Assembly: GCA_025451455.1 (NCBI GenBank)
Contig: JANWKI010000099.1
Location: 1 to 34,876, forward strand
From: Ignavibacteria bacterium
GTDB taxonomy: Bacteria > Bacteroidota > Ignavibacteria > Tepidaquicellales > OLB5
Reading direction: 5' to 3'
Length of the DNA: 34,876 nucleotides
Shown: piece after piece, positions 24,960 through 32,770 of the stretch
How positions within the stretch are numbered: position 1 is the stretch's first letter
Layout of the letters: each line of letters starts with the position of its first letter
Notes under the pieces: model-generated
Database searches by the model: none
Told to the model about the DNA's origin: nothing
Seen by the model: the letters and a program-made list of their open reading frames with translations, nothing else
Translations under genes and position numbers: made by a program

Positions 24960-25040
24960 TTTGTTACTATTTTTAAAGTGTTCAATAAATTTTAAACTCT
25001 TTCCCTTTTTACCGGGAAGGATAATTAGGAGGATTACACT

Positions 25041-25460
25041 ATGTCAGAAGAAAGAGGCGTAGCAAAGGGTCTGTTCCTCGGTTTTTTAGCCGGTGGAATA
25101 GTCGGCGGTATCCTGGCACTTCTTTATGCACCCAAAAGCGGGAAAGAGCTTCGTCAGGATATAAAGAACAGGAAAGATGAACTGCTAGACGATGCTGAAG
25201 AATATCTTGATATTGCTAAACACAAAGCACAGGATATTATCAACGAAGGAAAAAAGCGCTCCGAAGAACTTATTTCCGATGCAAAGAAAAAAGCAGGAAA
25301 TCTTCTTGATGACGCTAACAAGATACTCAATGTTGCAAAAGACAAGACTACAACTTCGTATGAACATGCAAAAGAGAAAATTGGTGATGAAACAGCAAAA
25401 GTAAAAGATGCTATTAAAGCCGGAGTTGAAGCTTATAAGGATGAACGCAACAAACTTTGA
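25041..25460 (+). CDS. YtxH-domain protein
   Basis: A 139-residue protein with one N-terminal membrane helix rich in glycine (GLFLGFLAGGIVGGILALLYA, about residues 9-29) followed directly by PKSGKELRQDI, the typical YtxH signature. The remaining about 100 residues are a long, highly charged amphipathic helix with repeating A/K/E-rich blocks (DAEEYLDIAKHKAQD, SDAKKKAGNLLDDA, YEHAKEKIGDETAKVKDAI), similar to LEA-like or coiled-coil tails. YtxH proteins are linked to general stress responses in several bacteria; the molecular role is unknown. A strong Shine-Dalgarno (AGGAGG) stands 9 bases before the ATG, and a 7-bp hairpin (24999-25020) lies just upstream. The DUF948-like gene follows, a frequent partner. 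Confidence 0.85.
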   Translation: MSEERGVAKGLFLGFLAGGIVGGILALLYAPKSGKELRQDIKNRKDELLDDAEEYLDIAKHKAQDIINEGKKRSEELISDAKKKAGNLLDDANKILNVAKDKTTTSYEHAKEKIGDETAKVKDAIKAGVEAYKDERNKL

Positions 25461-25497
25461 ACTAACTTTATTTAAGCAAAGAAGTTAAAAAAAGCTG

Positions 25498-25992
25498 ATG
25501 CAGGAATTAAATTTAATTTCGGGTATTATTGTTGTTGTACTTTATTCTGCATTGATAGCGCTGGTGATATATTTGATCATTGCAATCAAACGTATCGTCA
25601 GCGCTGTTGATAACATTAACAGTACAATTGATAATATGGAAAAGAAGGTTGACCATATCGCAACCAAAGCTGAACCTTTAATTGATAACTCTCTTATTAT
25701 TTCAAACGATCTTAAAGAAATATCATCAAGTTTAAGGATACAGACAGCAAAGGTTGAAGGTATTGTGGATTCCGTTAGGGATACTACCGATTCGATCATA
25801 GAATTTGAGCAGAAAGTCCAGAAAGAAGTCGAGACAAATGTTTTTGATACTCTCAATATGATTGCTGCATTATCAAAGGGTGTCCGGACTTTTTTCAGCG
25901 CTATTAAGGGCACAGGTTCAGGCAATGGCTCTCATTCCAAAAACAGAATTCGGTCAGTCTCTGCTAAAGTTTCGGAAGAAGACCTCTACTAG
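25498..25992 (+). CDS. DUF948-like membrane-anchored coiled-coil protein
   Basis: A 164-residue protein with one N-terminal transmembrane helix (about residues 7-29, ISGIIVVVLYSALIALVIYL) and a long helical region with heptad character (VSAVDNINSTIDNMEKKVDH, IVDSVRDTTDSIIEFEQKVQ), then a glycine/serine-rich polar tail. This architecture is that of the DUF948 family, which resembles methyl-accepting-protein-like coiled coils without signalling sites. It lies 37 bp after the YtxH gene, with a small hairpin (25463-25487) in the gap, and the two are probably one operon. Function is unknown; a structural role at the inner membrane under stress is an inference from its usual YtxH neighbour. Confidence 0.75.
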   Translation: MQELNLISGIIVVVLYSALIALVIYLIIAIKRIVSAVDNINSTIDNMEKKVDHIATKAEPLIDNSLIISNDLKEISSSLRIQTAKVEGIVDSVRDTTDSIIEFEQKVQKEVETNVFDTLNMIAALSKGVRTFFSAIKGTGSGNGSHSKNRIRSVSAKVSEEDLY

Positions 25993-26014
25993 CACATATT
26001 TAAGAAAGTTCTTT

Positions 26015-26038
26015 CGGGCAGAATTGAATATCTGCCCG
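26015..26038 (+). other. intercistronic hairpin before the EF-G-like gene
   Basis: CGGGCAGA (26015-26022) and TCTGCCCG (26031-26038) form a perfect 8-bp stem with an 8-base AT loop. No T-run follows on either strand nearby, so it is not a standard terminator. A second hairpin with one bulge (GGAAGGC and GCCTTTCC, about 26052-26074) follows. Either could serve mRNA processing or act as a weak stop between the DUF948 gene and the translation-factor gene. Confidence 0.6.
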
Positions 26039-26115
26039 CAATTGGAAATACGGAAGGCAAAAGAAGCCTTTCCTTAAGGATTTGTTTAGACTAAATATTT
26101 AGAAGGGATAATAAT

Positions 26116-28215
26116 TTGGGTAACATTACACCGGAAAAGATCAGGAACATCGTAATAGCCGGTCACGGCGGTTCCGGAAAAACGATCTTATCAGAATCTA
26201 TCTTATATACTACCGGCGCTGTAAACCGGCTCGGAAAGATCGAAGACGGCTCAACTGCATCTGACTACAGTAAAGACGAAATCGCAAGAAAGATCTCGAT
26301 CAATTCCTCGGTTTTAAATACAAATTGGGAAGATTACAAGCTGAATTTCATAGATACTCCGGGATACACAGATTTCACTGGTGCAGTCAAATCTGCACTG
26401 AGGATAATGGATACAGCGCTCATAGTAGTTAACGCATCTGAAGGCGTTGAAGTCGGGACTGAGATCGCAGTAGGTTATGCCAAAGAGTATGGGGGCGAGA
26501 TATGCTTTGTAGTAAACAGGCTTGATCATGAAAAGGCTAATTTTGAAAATACTCTGAACCAGCTGAGAGATTTTTACGGTGGACATGTAGCTGAACTCCA
26601 GTTTCCGGTTAATGAAGGACCTTATTTTGACAGGATCGTTGACGTGCTGAAAATGAAAATGCTGAAGTTTGCTACAGACGGGAAAGGCGAATATACCGAA
26701 CACGAAATTCCGGACGGCTTACTGGATAAGGCAAAGATGCTGCACCAGGAACTGATAGAAATTGTTGCCGAAGAAGATGAAGAATTGATGAGCCGCTTTT
26801 TTGATGAAGGCGGAACTTTAACTGAAGAGGAACTTATCGAGGGACTCTCAAGGGAAATTAAAGCAAAAAAGATCCTGCCGGTTTTTTGTACTGCCGGAGC
26901 GCTTAGCATAGGCACCAGATCATTAATTGAATTTATCTGCAAGTATTGCCCGAGCCCGCTTGATGCAGCCCCGTTTATGGCTAAAAAGGTAGATTCAGAT
27001 GAATACGTTGAAGTAATATCTGATCCAAAAGGTGAGCCAGCAATATTTGTTTTTAAAACTATTTCAGAACCACACGTTGGTGAAATGTCATTTTTCAGGG
27101 TTCTCTCCGGCAGTGTTAATACGGGCGTCGATCTGACAAACCGGAATAAGAACAAAGTTGAGCGCCTTACCCAGATATTCCAGATGAATGGCAAGAACAG
27201 AAAAGAACTGACAACGGCTGTAACCGGGGATATCGGCGCAGTTGTGAAGCTGAAGGATACCCATGTTAACAATACACTCTCGGGCAAAGGGCTGGCTGTA
27301 ACTATCGATCCTATAATATTTCCGGATTCACTCATCGAACAGGCGCTTACATCAAAACAAAAGGGAGATGAAGATAAGATAGCAGGCGGACTTTCACATC
27401 TGCATGAAGAAGACCCTACATTCTTATTCCATTTTGACCCTGAGCTTGGACAGACTATCATCAGCGGACAGGGTGAGCTTCATCTGAATATTATCATCAA
27501 CCGGCTGAAAGAAAAATACGGAGTTGATGTAAATATAGTACAGCCGAGGATACCTTTTAGAGAAACAATCAAAGCGAAAATTGAAAGTGTTGAATATAAG
27601 CATAAGAAACAATCTGGCGGTCATGGCCAGTTTGGGCATGTATTCTTAAGACTTGCTCCTCAAAAAAGAGGGGTTGGATTCGAATTTGCAAATGAAGTTG
27701 TTGGAGGTGCTATTCCAACCAAGTTTATCCCTGCAGTTGAAAAGGGAGTTGTTGAAGCTTTAGTAAAAGGGCCGCTTGCCCATTACCCCGTTGTAGATGT
27801 TAAAGTGACTGTTCACTATGGTTCGTATCATGATGTTGATTCCTCGGAAATGGCTTTTAAAATAGCAGGTGCACAGGCTTTCAAGAAAGGTTTTCTTGAC
27901 GCTAAACCTGTTTTGCTCGAGCCTATTTATGTGATCGAAGTAACTGTTCCTGAAGCTCATATGGGTGATGTAATGGGTGATATCTCGTCACGCCGCGGTA
28001 AAATATCAGGGATGGATAATAACGGCAAGATGCAGGTTATTAAAGCAACTGTGCCGCTATCTGAGCTTCATGATTACGCGACAAAGCTTCGCTCAATCAC
28101 ACAGGGTCGCGGTATTTTCAAACGCAAATTCTCACACTACGAAGAGGTACCCAAAGAGGTTGAGACAAAGATCATTGCCGAGAGTCAGAAAGAACAGGCA
28201 GAAGCACATTCTTAA
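26116..28215 (+). CDS. elongation factor G-like GTPase (EF-G2 type)
   Basis: A 699-residue translational GTPase with full EF-G domain order: G domain with P-loop GHGGSGKT (16-23), DTPG (80-83) and NRLD (134-137, in place of NKxD), then domains II, III, IV (HGQFGHVFLRLAP, IPTKFIPAVEKGV) and V (YVIEVTVPEAHMGDVMGDIS, RRGKISGM). The switch I stretch lacks the R-G-I-T-I found in canonical EF-G and instead reads GSTASDYSKDEIARK, as in the second-type EF-G of Thermus and other phyla. It is therefore likely a paralogue rather than the main translocase, and it is not beside rpsL, rpsG or tuf. Its role is unresolved; weak or specialised translocation or ribosome recycling are possibilities. The start is TTG at 26116 with AGAAGGG eight bases upstream; an in-frame TAA lies just ahead and no ATG is available. 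Confidence 0.93.
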   Translation: MGNITPEKIRNIVIAGHGGSGKTILSESILYTTGAVNRLGKIEDGSTASDYSKDEIARKISINSSVLNTNWEDYKLNFIDTPGYTDFTGAVKSALRIMDTALIVVNASEGVEVGTEIAVGYAKEYGGEICFVVNRLDHEKANFENTLNQLRDFYGGHVAELQFPVNEGPYFDRIVDVLKMKMLKFATDGKGEYTEHEIPDGLLDKAKMLHQELIEIVAEEDEELMSRFFDEGGTLTEEELIEGLSREIKAKKILPVFCTAGALSIGTRSLIEFICKYCPSPLDAAPFMAKKVDSDEYVEVISDPKGEPAIFVFKTISEPHVGEMSFFRVLSGSVNTGVDLTNRNKNKVERLTQIFQMNGKNRKELTTAVTGDIGAVVKLKDTHVNNTLSGKGLAVTIDPIIFPDSLIEQALTSKQKGDEDKIAGGLSHLHEEDPTFLFHFDPELGQTIISGQGELHLNIIINRLKEKYGVDVNIVQPRIPFRETIKAKIESVEYKHKKQSGGHGQFGHVFLRLAPQKRGVGFEFANEVVGGAIPTKFIPAVEKGVVEALVKGPLAHYPVVDVKVTVHYGSYHDVDSSEMAFKIAGAQAFKKGFLDAKPVLLEPIYVIEVTVPEAHMGDVMGDISSRRGKISGMDNNGKMQVIKATVPLSELHDYATKLRSITQGRGIFKRKFSHYEEVPKEVETKIIAESQKEQAEAHS

Positions 28216-28231
28216 CTAATTTTCAAAAATT

Positions 28232-28254
28232 TAACTCCTTCCTTTCGGGAGTTA
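28232..28254 (+). other. intercistronic hairpin directly before the HIT gene
   Basis: TAACTCC (28232-28238) pairs with GGAGTTA (28248-28254), 7 bp with a 9-base loop, located between the EF-G-like stop (28215) and the HIT-gene Shine-Dalgarno GGGAGAGG (28255-28262). The stem abuts the ribosome-binding site, so it may influence initiation. There is no T-run. Confidence 0.55.
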
Positions 28255-28267
28255 GGGAGAGGTTAAT

Positions 28268-28774
28268 TTGGATAAACTTTGGTCACCCTGGAGATCGCAG
28301 TACATAGAGTCCTTTAAAGCGGAACCAAACGACCATTCCGATGAATCTCTCTTTACACGGATCCTGAAAGAAAATAAGGACAAAGAGAATTACCTTCTTT
28401 ACAGGGGTAAGACCTGTTTTATCATCATGAACCTTTACCCGTATAACAGCGGCCATTTAATGGTAGTACCTTATAAAGAAGCTCTGTTTCTAAATGAGCT
28501 TGATAACGAAACAAGATTAGAACTGTTTGAATTAATTGATCTTGGATGCAGAATTTTGACTGATGCAATACAGCCTCATGGTTTTAATATAGGAACTAAC
28601 CTTGGAAGAATTGCCGGTGCAGGAATTGAGGATCATCTGCATTTTCATATTGTCCCCCGCTGGAACGGGGACACGAATTTTATGCCGGTGCTCAATGAAG
28701 TAAAGGTGATATCAGAGGCAATGAATGACACATATGATAAATTGAAAAATTCTCTTGAAAAACTGACAAAATAG
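28268..28774 (+). CDS. HIT-family protein, Ap4A-phosphorylase-like
   Basis: A 168-residue histidine-triad hydrolase/transferase. The N-terminus (MDKLWSPWRSQYIESF) and the triad region GTNLGRIAGAGIEDHLHFHI then VPRWNGDTNFMPV, with H-L-H-F-H, are close to the actinobacterial Ap4A phosphorylase group (Rv2613c-like), which splits diadenosine tetraphosphate with phosphate; a simple Ap4A hydrolase activity is also possible. NLYPYNSGHLMVVPY is the other conserved HIT block. The TTG start at 28268 is forced: a TAG lies five codons ahead in frame, no ATG intervenes, and the first internal Met would remove the conserved N-terminus. It has a good ribosome-binding site (GGGAGAGG). It follows the EF-G-like gene by 52 bp and is likely in the same transcript. 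Confidence 0.92.
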   Translation: MDKLWSPWRSQYIESFKAEPNDHSDESLFTRILKENKDKENYLLYRGKTCFIIMNLYPYNSGHLMVVPYKEALFLNELDNETRLELFELIDLGCRILTDAIQPHGFNIGTNLGRIAGAGIEDHLHFHIVPRWNGDTNFMPVLNEVKVISEAMNDTYDKLKNSLEKLTK

Positions 28775-28801
28775 CCCCTTTAAAGTAACCCTAATTTTGA
28801 T

Positions 28802-28809
28802 TAAATTTG
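28802..28809 (+). promoter_or_regulatory. promoter -7 element of tRNA-Glu
   Basis: TAAATTTG matches TAnnTTTG and lies 16 bases before the mature tRNA 5' end. The upstream region at the -33 spacing reads CTTTAAAG, only a partial match to TTTG. Confidence 0.55.
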
Positions 28810-28825
28810 TAATTACACCAAAATT

Positions 28826-28897
28826 GCTCCCATCGACTAGGGGTTAGGTCGCCACTCTTTCACAGTGGAAACACGGGTTCGAATCCCGTTGGGAGCG
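28826..28897 (+). tRNA. tRNA-Glu (anticodon TTC)
   Basis: The 72-nt cloverleaf is complete: acceptor GCTCCCA with TGGGAGC plus discriminator G, D arm GAC...GTC with the AGGGGTTAGG loop, anticodon stem CCACT/AGTGG around CTTTCAC (anticodon TTC), and T arm CGGG-TTCGAAT-CCCG. The CCA end is not encoded. It reads glutamate codons GAA and GAG. It stands alone between the HIT gene and a terminator. Confidence 0.97.
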
Positions 28898-28908
28898 CAA
28901 AAAATGAC

Positions 28909-28940
28909 AAAAGACGGTTAATTACCGTCTTTTTTGTTTT
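28909..28940 (+). terminator. intrinsic terminator of tRNA-Glu
   Basis: AAAAGACGGT (28909-28918) pairs with ACCGTCTTTT (28924-28933) over ten bases with a TAATT loop, then continues in a T-rich run. It starts 11 bases after the tRNA 3' end. Confidence 0.92.
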
Positions 28941-29258
28941 TGGAAAAACGCCTTTTCTGCTTATTAAAACCATACGGGGTCTGCAGTCATTGGTTCGATT
29001 CCGCCCCTGGTCACTTGAAAAATTAGGCACTTAGAGGTATACTCAAGTTGCTTTTTTGTTAGGTGTCATACAAGTGGTTTATTGCTTTATTGTACAGCAT
29101 ATAATAACTAACTATTTTCTTTAGGTTTTTCTGCATCTTATTTTAACCTTTTTTTGTTATATTATATTGTCAGGGGGTCAGTCGAATATCTCATTATTCT
29201 GCTTATAACCCCTTTTTACGAGTGGTCATTTTTTTGATCAACTTAAATTATAAATATC
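28941..29258 (+). other. gene-free stretch with tRNA T-arm-like fragment
   Basis: No coding frame is convincing here. At about 28966-29015 lies GGTTCGATTCC followed by GCCCCTGGTCAC, which looks like the T loop and 3' acceptor half of a tRNA; the expected 5' partner survives only as an imperfect ACCA...GGGG just upstream. The T stem has only two to three pairs, so it cannot be an intact tRNA. It may be a decayed tRNA gene or the scar of a past integration. The rest (29016-29258) is AT-rich leader of the propeller gene, with a T-rich tract at 29151-29158 and no clear promoter box. Confidence 0.35.
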
Positions 29259-30926
29259 ATGAAAGATAAACCAAAAATGAGCAGGCAATTTTGTCTTCAA
29301 ATGGGAGGAAAGATCTTTCAGAATTTTCTCATAATTTTGTTCGTATCTTTATTTATCTCTTATTCAGTAAATTCACAGACATGGGCACCAATAGGCAGCG
29401 GCATGGGTGGTTTTGTAACCTGTGTAACTGTTTATAATAGCGACCTGGTTGCCGGAGGTTTTTTTACATTTGCTGGTCTTACTCCAGCAAACCGTATCGC
29501 AAAATGGAACGGTTCTTCCTGGTCGGCCCTTGGATCAGGACTTAACGATTTTGTGCAGACAATGGATATTTATAACAATATTCTGTGGGTCGGCGGCAAT
29601 TTCACCACAGCCGGGGGACTTCCGGCAAACTACGTATGCAGATGGAACGGGTCAGTTTGGTTTCAATTACCCACCACCCCCAGCGCGGGCGTATATGATT
29701 TTCAAGTTTATGGCGGCGAAATGGTAATGTGCGGCAATTTCGAATATATCGGCGGGACCAGCGTTAAATACATAGCAAAATGGAACGGAAGCAGCTGGTC
29801 AACACTCGGAAGCGGAATGAATCAGGCTGGAGTGTATGCCCTTACAATTTATAACGGAGAGCTCATCGCCGGTGGTAATTTTACCTCAGCCGGGGGAGTA
29901 CCGGCAAGCAACATTGCCAGTTGGAATGGTTCTACATGGAAAGCTTTAGGACAGGGTGTCAGCGGGGGGGCGCTGAATATTCTGGCGCTTGGAGTTTATA
30001 ACGGTGAGCTTTACGCCGGGGGAGACTTTACAGTTGCCGGAGGAGCAGGTGCTTCAAGAGTTGCCCGCTGGAACGGCAGCTCATGGTCTCCGCTGGCTGG
30101 CGGAGTCAACGGAAACACACTTGTTTTCTACGTTTTAAATAATGAACTGGTCGTTGGAGGCACGTTTACAGCTGCCAATGGCATAGGTGCCAATTATTTA
30201 GCAAGGTGGGATGGAGTCAGCTGGTATCCCTTATCCAGCGGAGGAATGAATAGTTTTGTCAGAGCACTTGGCAATTATAGCGGCAATTTTATTGCAGGCG
30301 GAAGCTTTACCAGTGCTGGCGGAACCACTGCGCTTTTTATTGCCAGAACGGATCAGCCATTGCCTGTCATTCTATCCGGCTTCAGCTCTTCGGTAATAAG
30401 GAATAATGTAATATTAAATTGGGCAACTGAAAGAGAATTAAATAACAAGGGATTTGACATAGAAAGAAAAACTGTAAACGGAAACTGGGTGAAAAACGGA
30501 TATGTTGAGGGTAATGGAACAACGGAAGAACCGAAGTCTTACAGGTTCACCGATAACCGCCTGCAAAAGGGAGAGTACCGTTACAGATTGAAGCAGATCG
30601 ATTATAACGGTAACCACGAATTTTTTGAACTTTTTAATGATGTGAACATTGGCAGCCCCGGCGAATTTTTTGTCTCACAAAATTATCCTAATCCTTCGAA
30701 CCCGAAAAGCAAGATAGATTATGAACTTTCTGAAAATGCAAAAGTTACTATAAAAATTTATGACTTTTCAGGCAGGGAGATTTTAACCCTTATCGATAAA
30801 GTGCAGGAAGCAGGGTATTATACAGCGGAATTTGACGGAACGAACTTAGCTTCAGGAGTATATTTCTATAAACTTCTGGTAAATAATAATAAGATCGTCA
30901 CAAAGAAGATGGTACTTTTAAAGTAA
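29259..30926 (+). CDS. secreted seven-repeat beta-propeller protein with T9SS type A sorting domain
   Basis: A 555-residue exported protein. Residues 1-39 are a long signal peptide (core LIILFVSLFISYSV). From W42 to about residue 367 there are seven repeats of about 46-48 residues with the pattern W-x-x-L-G-x-G, then Y-N-G-x-L-x-x-G-G-x-F-T-x-A-G-G, then A-x-W-N-G-S-S; third and seventh copies are the most divergent. Seven such units fit a closed seven-bladed propeller. Residues about 368-465 (LPVILSGFSSS, ILNWATERELNNKGFDIERK) are the Ig/Fn3-like linker common before sorting signals, and the last about 85 (FFVSQNYPNPSNPKSKIDYE through VTKKMVLLK) are a T9SS type A domain, removed after passage through the type IX machinery and anchoring to the surface. 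The ligand is unknown. It appears monocistronic. Confidence 0.9.
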   Translation: MKDKPKMSRQFCLQMGGKIFQNFLIILFVSLFISYSVNSQTWAPIGSGMGGFVTCVTVYNSDLVAGGFFTFAGLTPANRIAKWNGSSWSALGSGLNDFVQTMDIYNNILWVGGNFTTAGGLPANYVCRWNGSVWFQLPTTPSAGVYDFQVYGGEMVMCGNFEYIGGTSVKYIAKWNGSSWSTLGSGMNQAGVYALTIYNGELIAGGNFTSAGGVPASNIASWNGSTWKALGQGVSGGALNILALGVYNGELYAGGDFTVAGGAGASRVARWNGSSWSPLAGGVNGNTLVFYVLNNELVVGGTFTAANGIGANYLARWDGVSWYPLSSGGMNSFVRALGNYSGNFIAGGSFTSAGGTTALFIARTDQPLPVILSGFSSSVIRNNVILNWATERELNNKGFDIERKTVNGNWVKNGYVEGNGTTEEPKSYRFTDNRLQKGEYRYRLKQIDYNGNHEFFELFNDVNIGSPGEFFVSQNYPNPSNPKSKIDYELSENAKVTIKIYDFSGREILTLIDKVQEAGYYTAEFDGTNLASGVYFYKLLVNNNKIVTKKMVLLK

Positions 30927-31008
30927 AGATTGAACTGACATAATTAAAAGATCGAACTCAATTTCATTCCATTTATAATTTTAATATTGCATAGTCAAAT
31001 TTCAATTA

Positions 31009-31036
31009 TTGATCAATTTAGTGATTCTTAACTTTG
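31009..31036 (+). promoter_or_regulatory. probable promoter of the 31060 gene
   Basis: TTG (31009-31011) is followed after 17 bases by TAACTTTG (31029-31036), a match to TAnnTTTG. Spacing is slightly short. Transcription from here would start near 31042, after the alternative upstream start codon and before the ATG at 31060. Confidence 0.5.
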
Positions 31037-31059
31037 AATCAATAGAATGGGAGAATAAA

Positions 31060-31560
31060 ATGAATAAATTCAAATTCAGTACGGCAATAGCAGTTTTAGC
31101 CTTTGCAACATTGTTCACTCATCAAATAAATTCACAAATGAAATTTGATGCCGGTTTTCTGAGATGTGAAATTGACGGCGATACTATTACTTTTGGAATG
31201 AAGACTGATCTTAATGATCTGTATTACATGACAATGGGCGGAACTGCCGATTATGGATTGATTAAAATACAGTGGGATGTAAAAACTCCATCTGAAGTAA
31301 AAGTTCTGACTCTTAATTTGGAAAAGGGATTTATTGTTAATGAAGAATTAAAAATATCTGTAATTTGGGCAGACTTTCTTACTAACATGCCCTATATAAT
31401 AAAAAATGGAAAGCTAAGTATTACAGAAAATTCAGGGAATACTATCAAAGGCAACCTTGAGCTTACCGCAGAGCTTGGTGGAAGTCCAATAATTGGCGAT
31501 CTTTTAAAAGGGAAAAAAGAAACCGTTTTGAAGAAAGGGTATTTTGAAATAAACTATTAA
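31060..31560 (+). CDS. small secreted protein of unknown function
   Basis: A 166-residue protein with a clear signal peptide (MNKFKFSTAIAVLAFATLFT, cleavage likely after QINSQ). The mature part is a compact, mostly beta-type domain without cysteines except one (LRCEIDGD), with strands such as GTADYGLIKIQWDV, KISVIWADFL-like and TIKGNLELTAEL. No catalytic motif is visible and I do not recognise the family. I start at the ATG at 31060, preceded by GGGAG; the frame extends up to a TTG at 31009, but the extra 17 residues would precede the signal peptide and lie ahead of the predicted transcription start. It converges with the outer-membrane gene on the other strand. Confidence 0.8.
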   Translation: MNKFKFSTAIAVLAFATLFTHQINSQMKFDAGFLRCEIDGDTITFGMKTDLNDLYYMTMGGTADYGLIKIQWDVKTPSEVKVLTLNLEKGFIVNEELKISVIWADFLTNMPYIIKNGKLSITENSGNTIKGNLELTAELGGSPIIGDLLKGKKETVLKKGYFEINY

Positions 31561-31660
31561 TAATCTGCATTAATGGATTCACAAATTACCATAAGTTATT
31601 AGAAACGATTCCTGTAAAATCACCGCGAAATGCTGCTGGTTAACTTTTCTTGAGGAAGTG

Positions 31661-32512
31661 CTAATACTTTCTGTAGTAATATTTTTTTTCCGTTACACCC
31701 AAATAGTAATTGATCCCTATCTCGAATGATCCCCAAGCAAACTGCCGGTAACCGGAATATAATTGGTTATTGTTAACCTTCTGATCGTTAAGATAGATCT
31801 CACCCGGGTTATCGGATTCCCTGCTTTCCTTCAGCCATAGGTTTGCATGCGTAAATTTCAGCCCGAAACTCATGCCTACATTTTTTGATAAAAGGTATTC
31901 GAACCCGGAATATATATTCAATCCAAGTCTGAAAGCCGGTTTAATACTGAACTCGGCGACACTTGTGACGCTGCTAATTCTGGAATTTCCGGAAATTATG
32001 CTGCCCAGCAGTCCCAATCCGGCAAATGCTCTTAATTTCAATCCCGGGTTAAAATTATCTTCAATGCCGAAACATAAAGAGTAGACATTATATTTCACAA
32101 AGTCCTGCTCTTTTTCTTCTGCAAACACCTTATTGAATTTGCTGGTAAACGTGTTATACATTAATGATGAATTAAGCCTGAGGTTCCCGCTTTTATGCAA
32201 GGGATATTTGGCTGTTAAACTTGCTCCGAAACCATGCCTTACCCCGAAGTTTTTTCCGTATATAAACTGATCCTTATTAAAATCGCCGTTATCATTGGCG
32301 GAAAGTTCAAAAACTCCGTAATCATAACCAATGGCAAACTGAATTGTCAGAGCAGGCGCATTTCTGACCGTTAGTTTTATATATTCATGATTTCTGCTGA
32401 ATGAAGTGTCTGTATTCCCGTTAATGTTTAACTGGATAGCAGGCTGGGATGATGGATGAATGTAAGCCAAAGCAAAAAAGAACAGGACTAATGATCTTCT
32501 CAGAAGATTCAT
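31661..32512 (-). CDS. predicted outer-membrane beta-barrel protein
   Basis: A 283-residue exported protein of unknown function. The signal peptide is MNLLRRSLVLFFFALAYIHP. The rest consists of alternating amphipathic strands typical of an outer-membrane barrel (ALTIQFAIGYDYGVFELSA, GFGASLTAKYPL, LRLNSSLMYNTF, AFAGLGLLGSIISG, FSIKPAFRLGLNIYSGFEYL, VGMSFGLKFTHANLWL), and it ends with an aromatic-rich strand (FEIGINYYLGVTEKKYYYRK), although the last residues are unusually basic for a barrel terminus. It sits alone on the minus strand between plus-strand secreted-protein genes. I see no plug, OmpA-like or transporter motif. Confidence 0.8.
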   Translation of the reverse strand: MNLLRRSLVLFFFALAYIHPSSQPAIQLNINGNTDTSFSRNHEYIKLTVRNAPALTIQFAIGYDYGVFELSANDNGDFNKDQFIYGKNFGVRHGFGASLTAKYPLHKSGNLRLNSSLMYNTFTSKFNKVFAEEKEQDFVKYNVYSLCFGIEDNFNPGLKLRAFAGLGLLGSIISGNSRISSVTSVAEFSIKPAFRLGLNIYSGFEYLLSKNVGMSFGLKFTHANLWLKESRESDNPGEIYLNDQKVNNNQLYSGYRQFAWGSFEIGINYYLGVTEKKYYYRKY

Positions 32513-32770
32513 AATTCCACCTTTGCTTTTCTATATAAATATATTTTAGAACAAAATCTCTGTTACAAAAATAATACAATTTTACCCGCTTTGATATGAA
32601 ATTTTTAAAGTTTTTCATCACCGTACCACTCCACATGAAGACTTACAGTACCAATCCGGAATAAACAACCCGTAACATTTCTTTACAATTTATGATCCAA
32701 ATTTCAGAAACAATCAAAGCTTAAACATTGTATTAATAGTAAATGATTTCAATAACTTAACTCTAGTACC

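Noticed and set aside
26091-26102. 12-bp palindrome CTAAATATTTAG before the EF-G-like gene as an operator
   Set aside because: It is all but one pair A/T on each side, in an AT-rich gap; such a palindrome is expected by chance and no regulator is near.
28826-29015. attL/attR pair formed by the tRNA-Glu 3' end and the downstream T-arm fragment
   Set aside because: The shared bases are only the universally conserved T-loop core; the two flanks differ, and no integrase gene is in the window.
31009-31059. Longer start of the secreted protein at 31060
   Set aside because: The extra 17 residues would displace a perfect signal peptide, and the region holds the promoter boxes.
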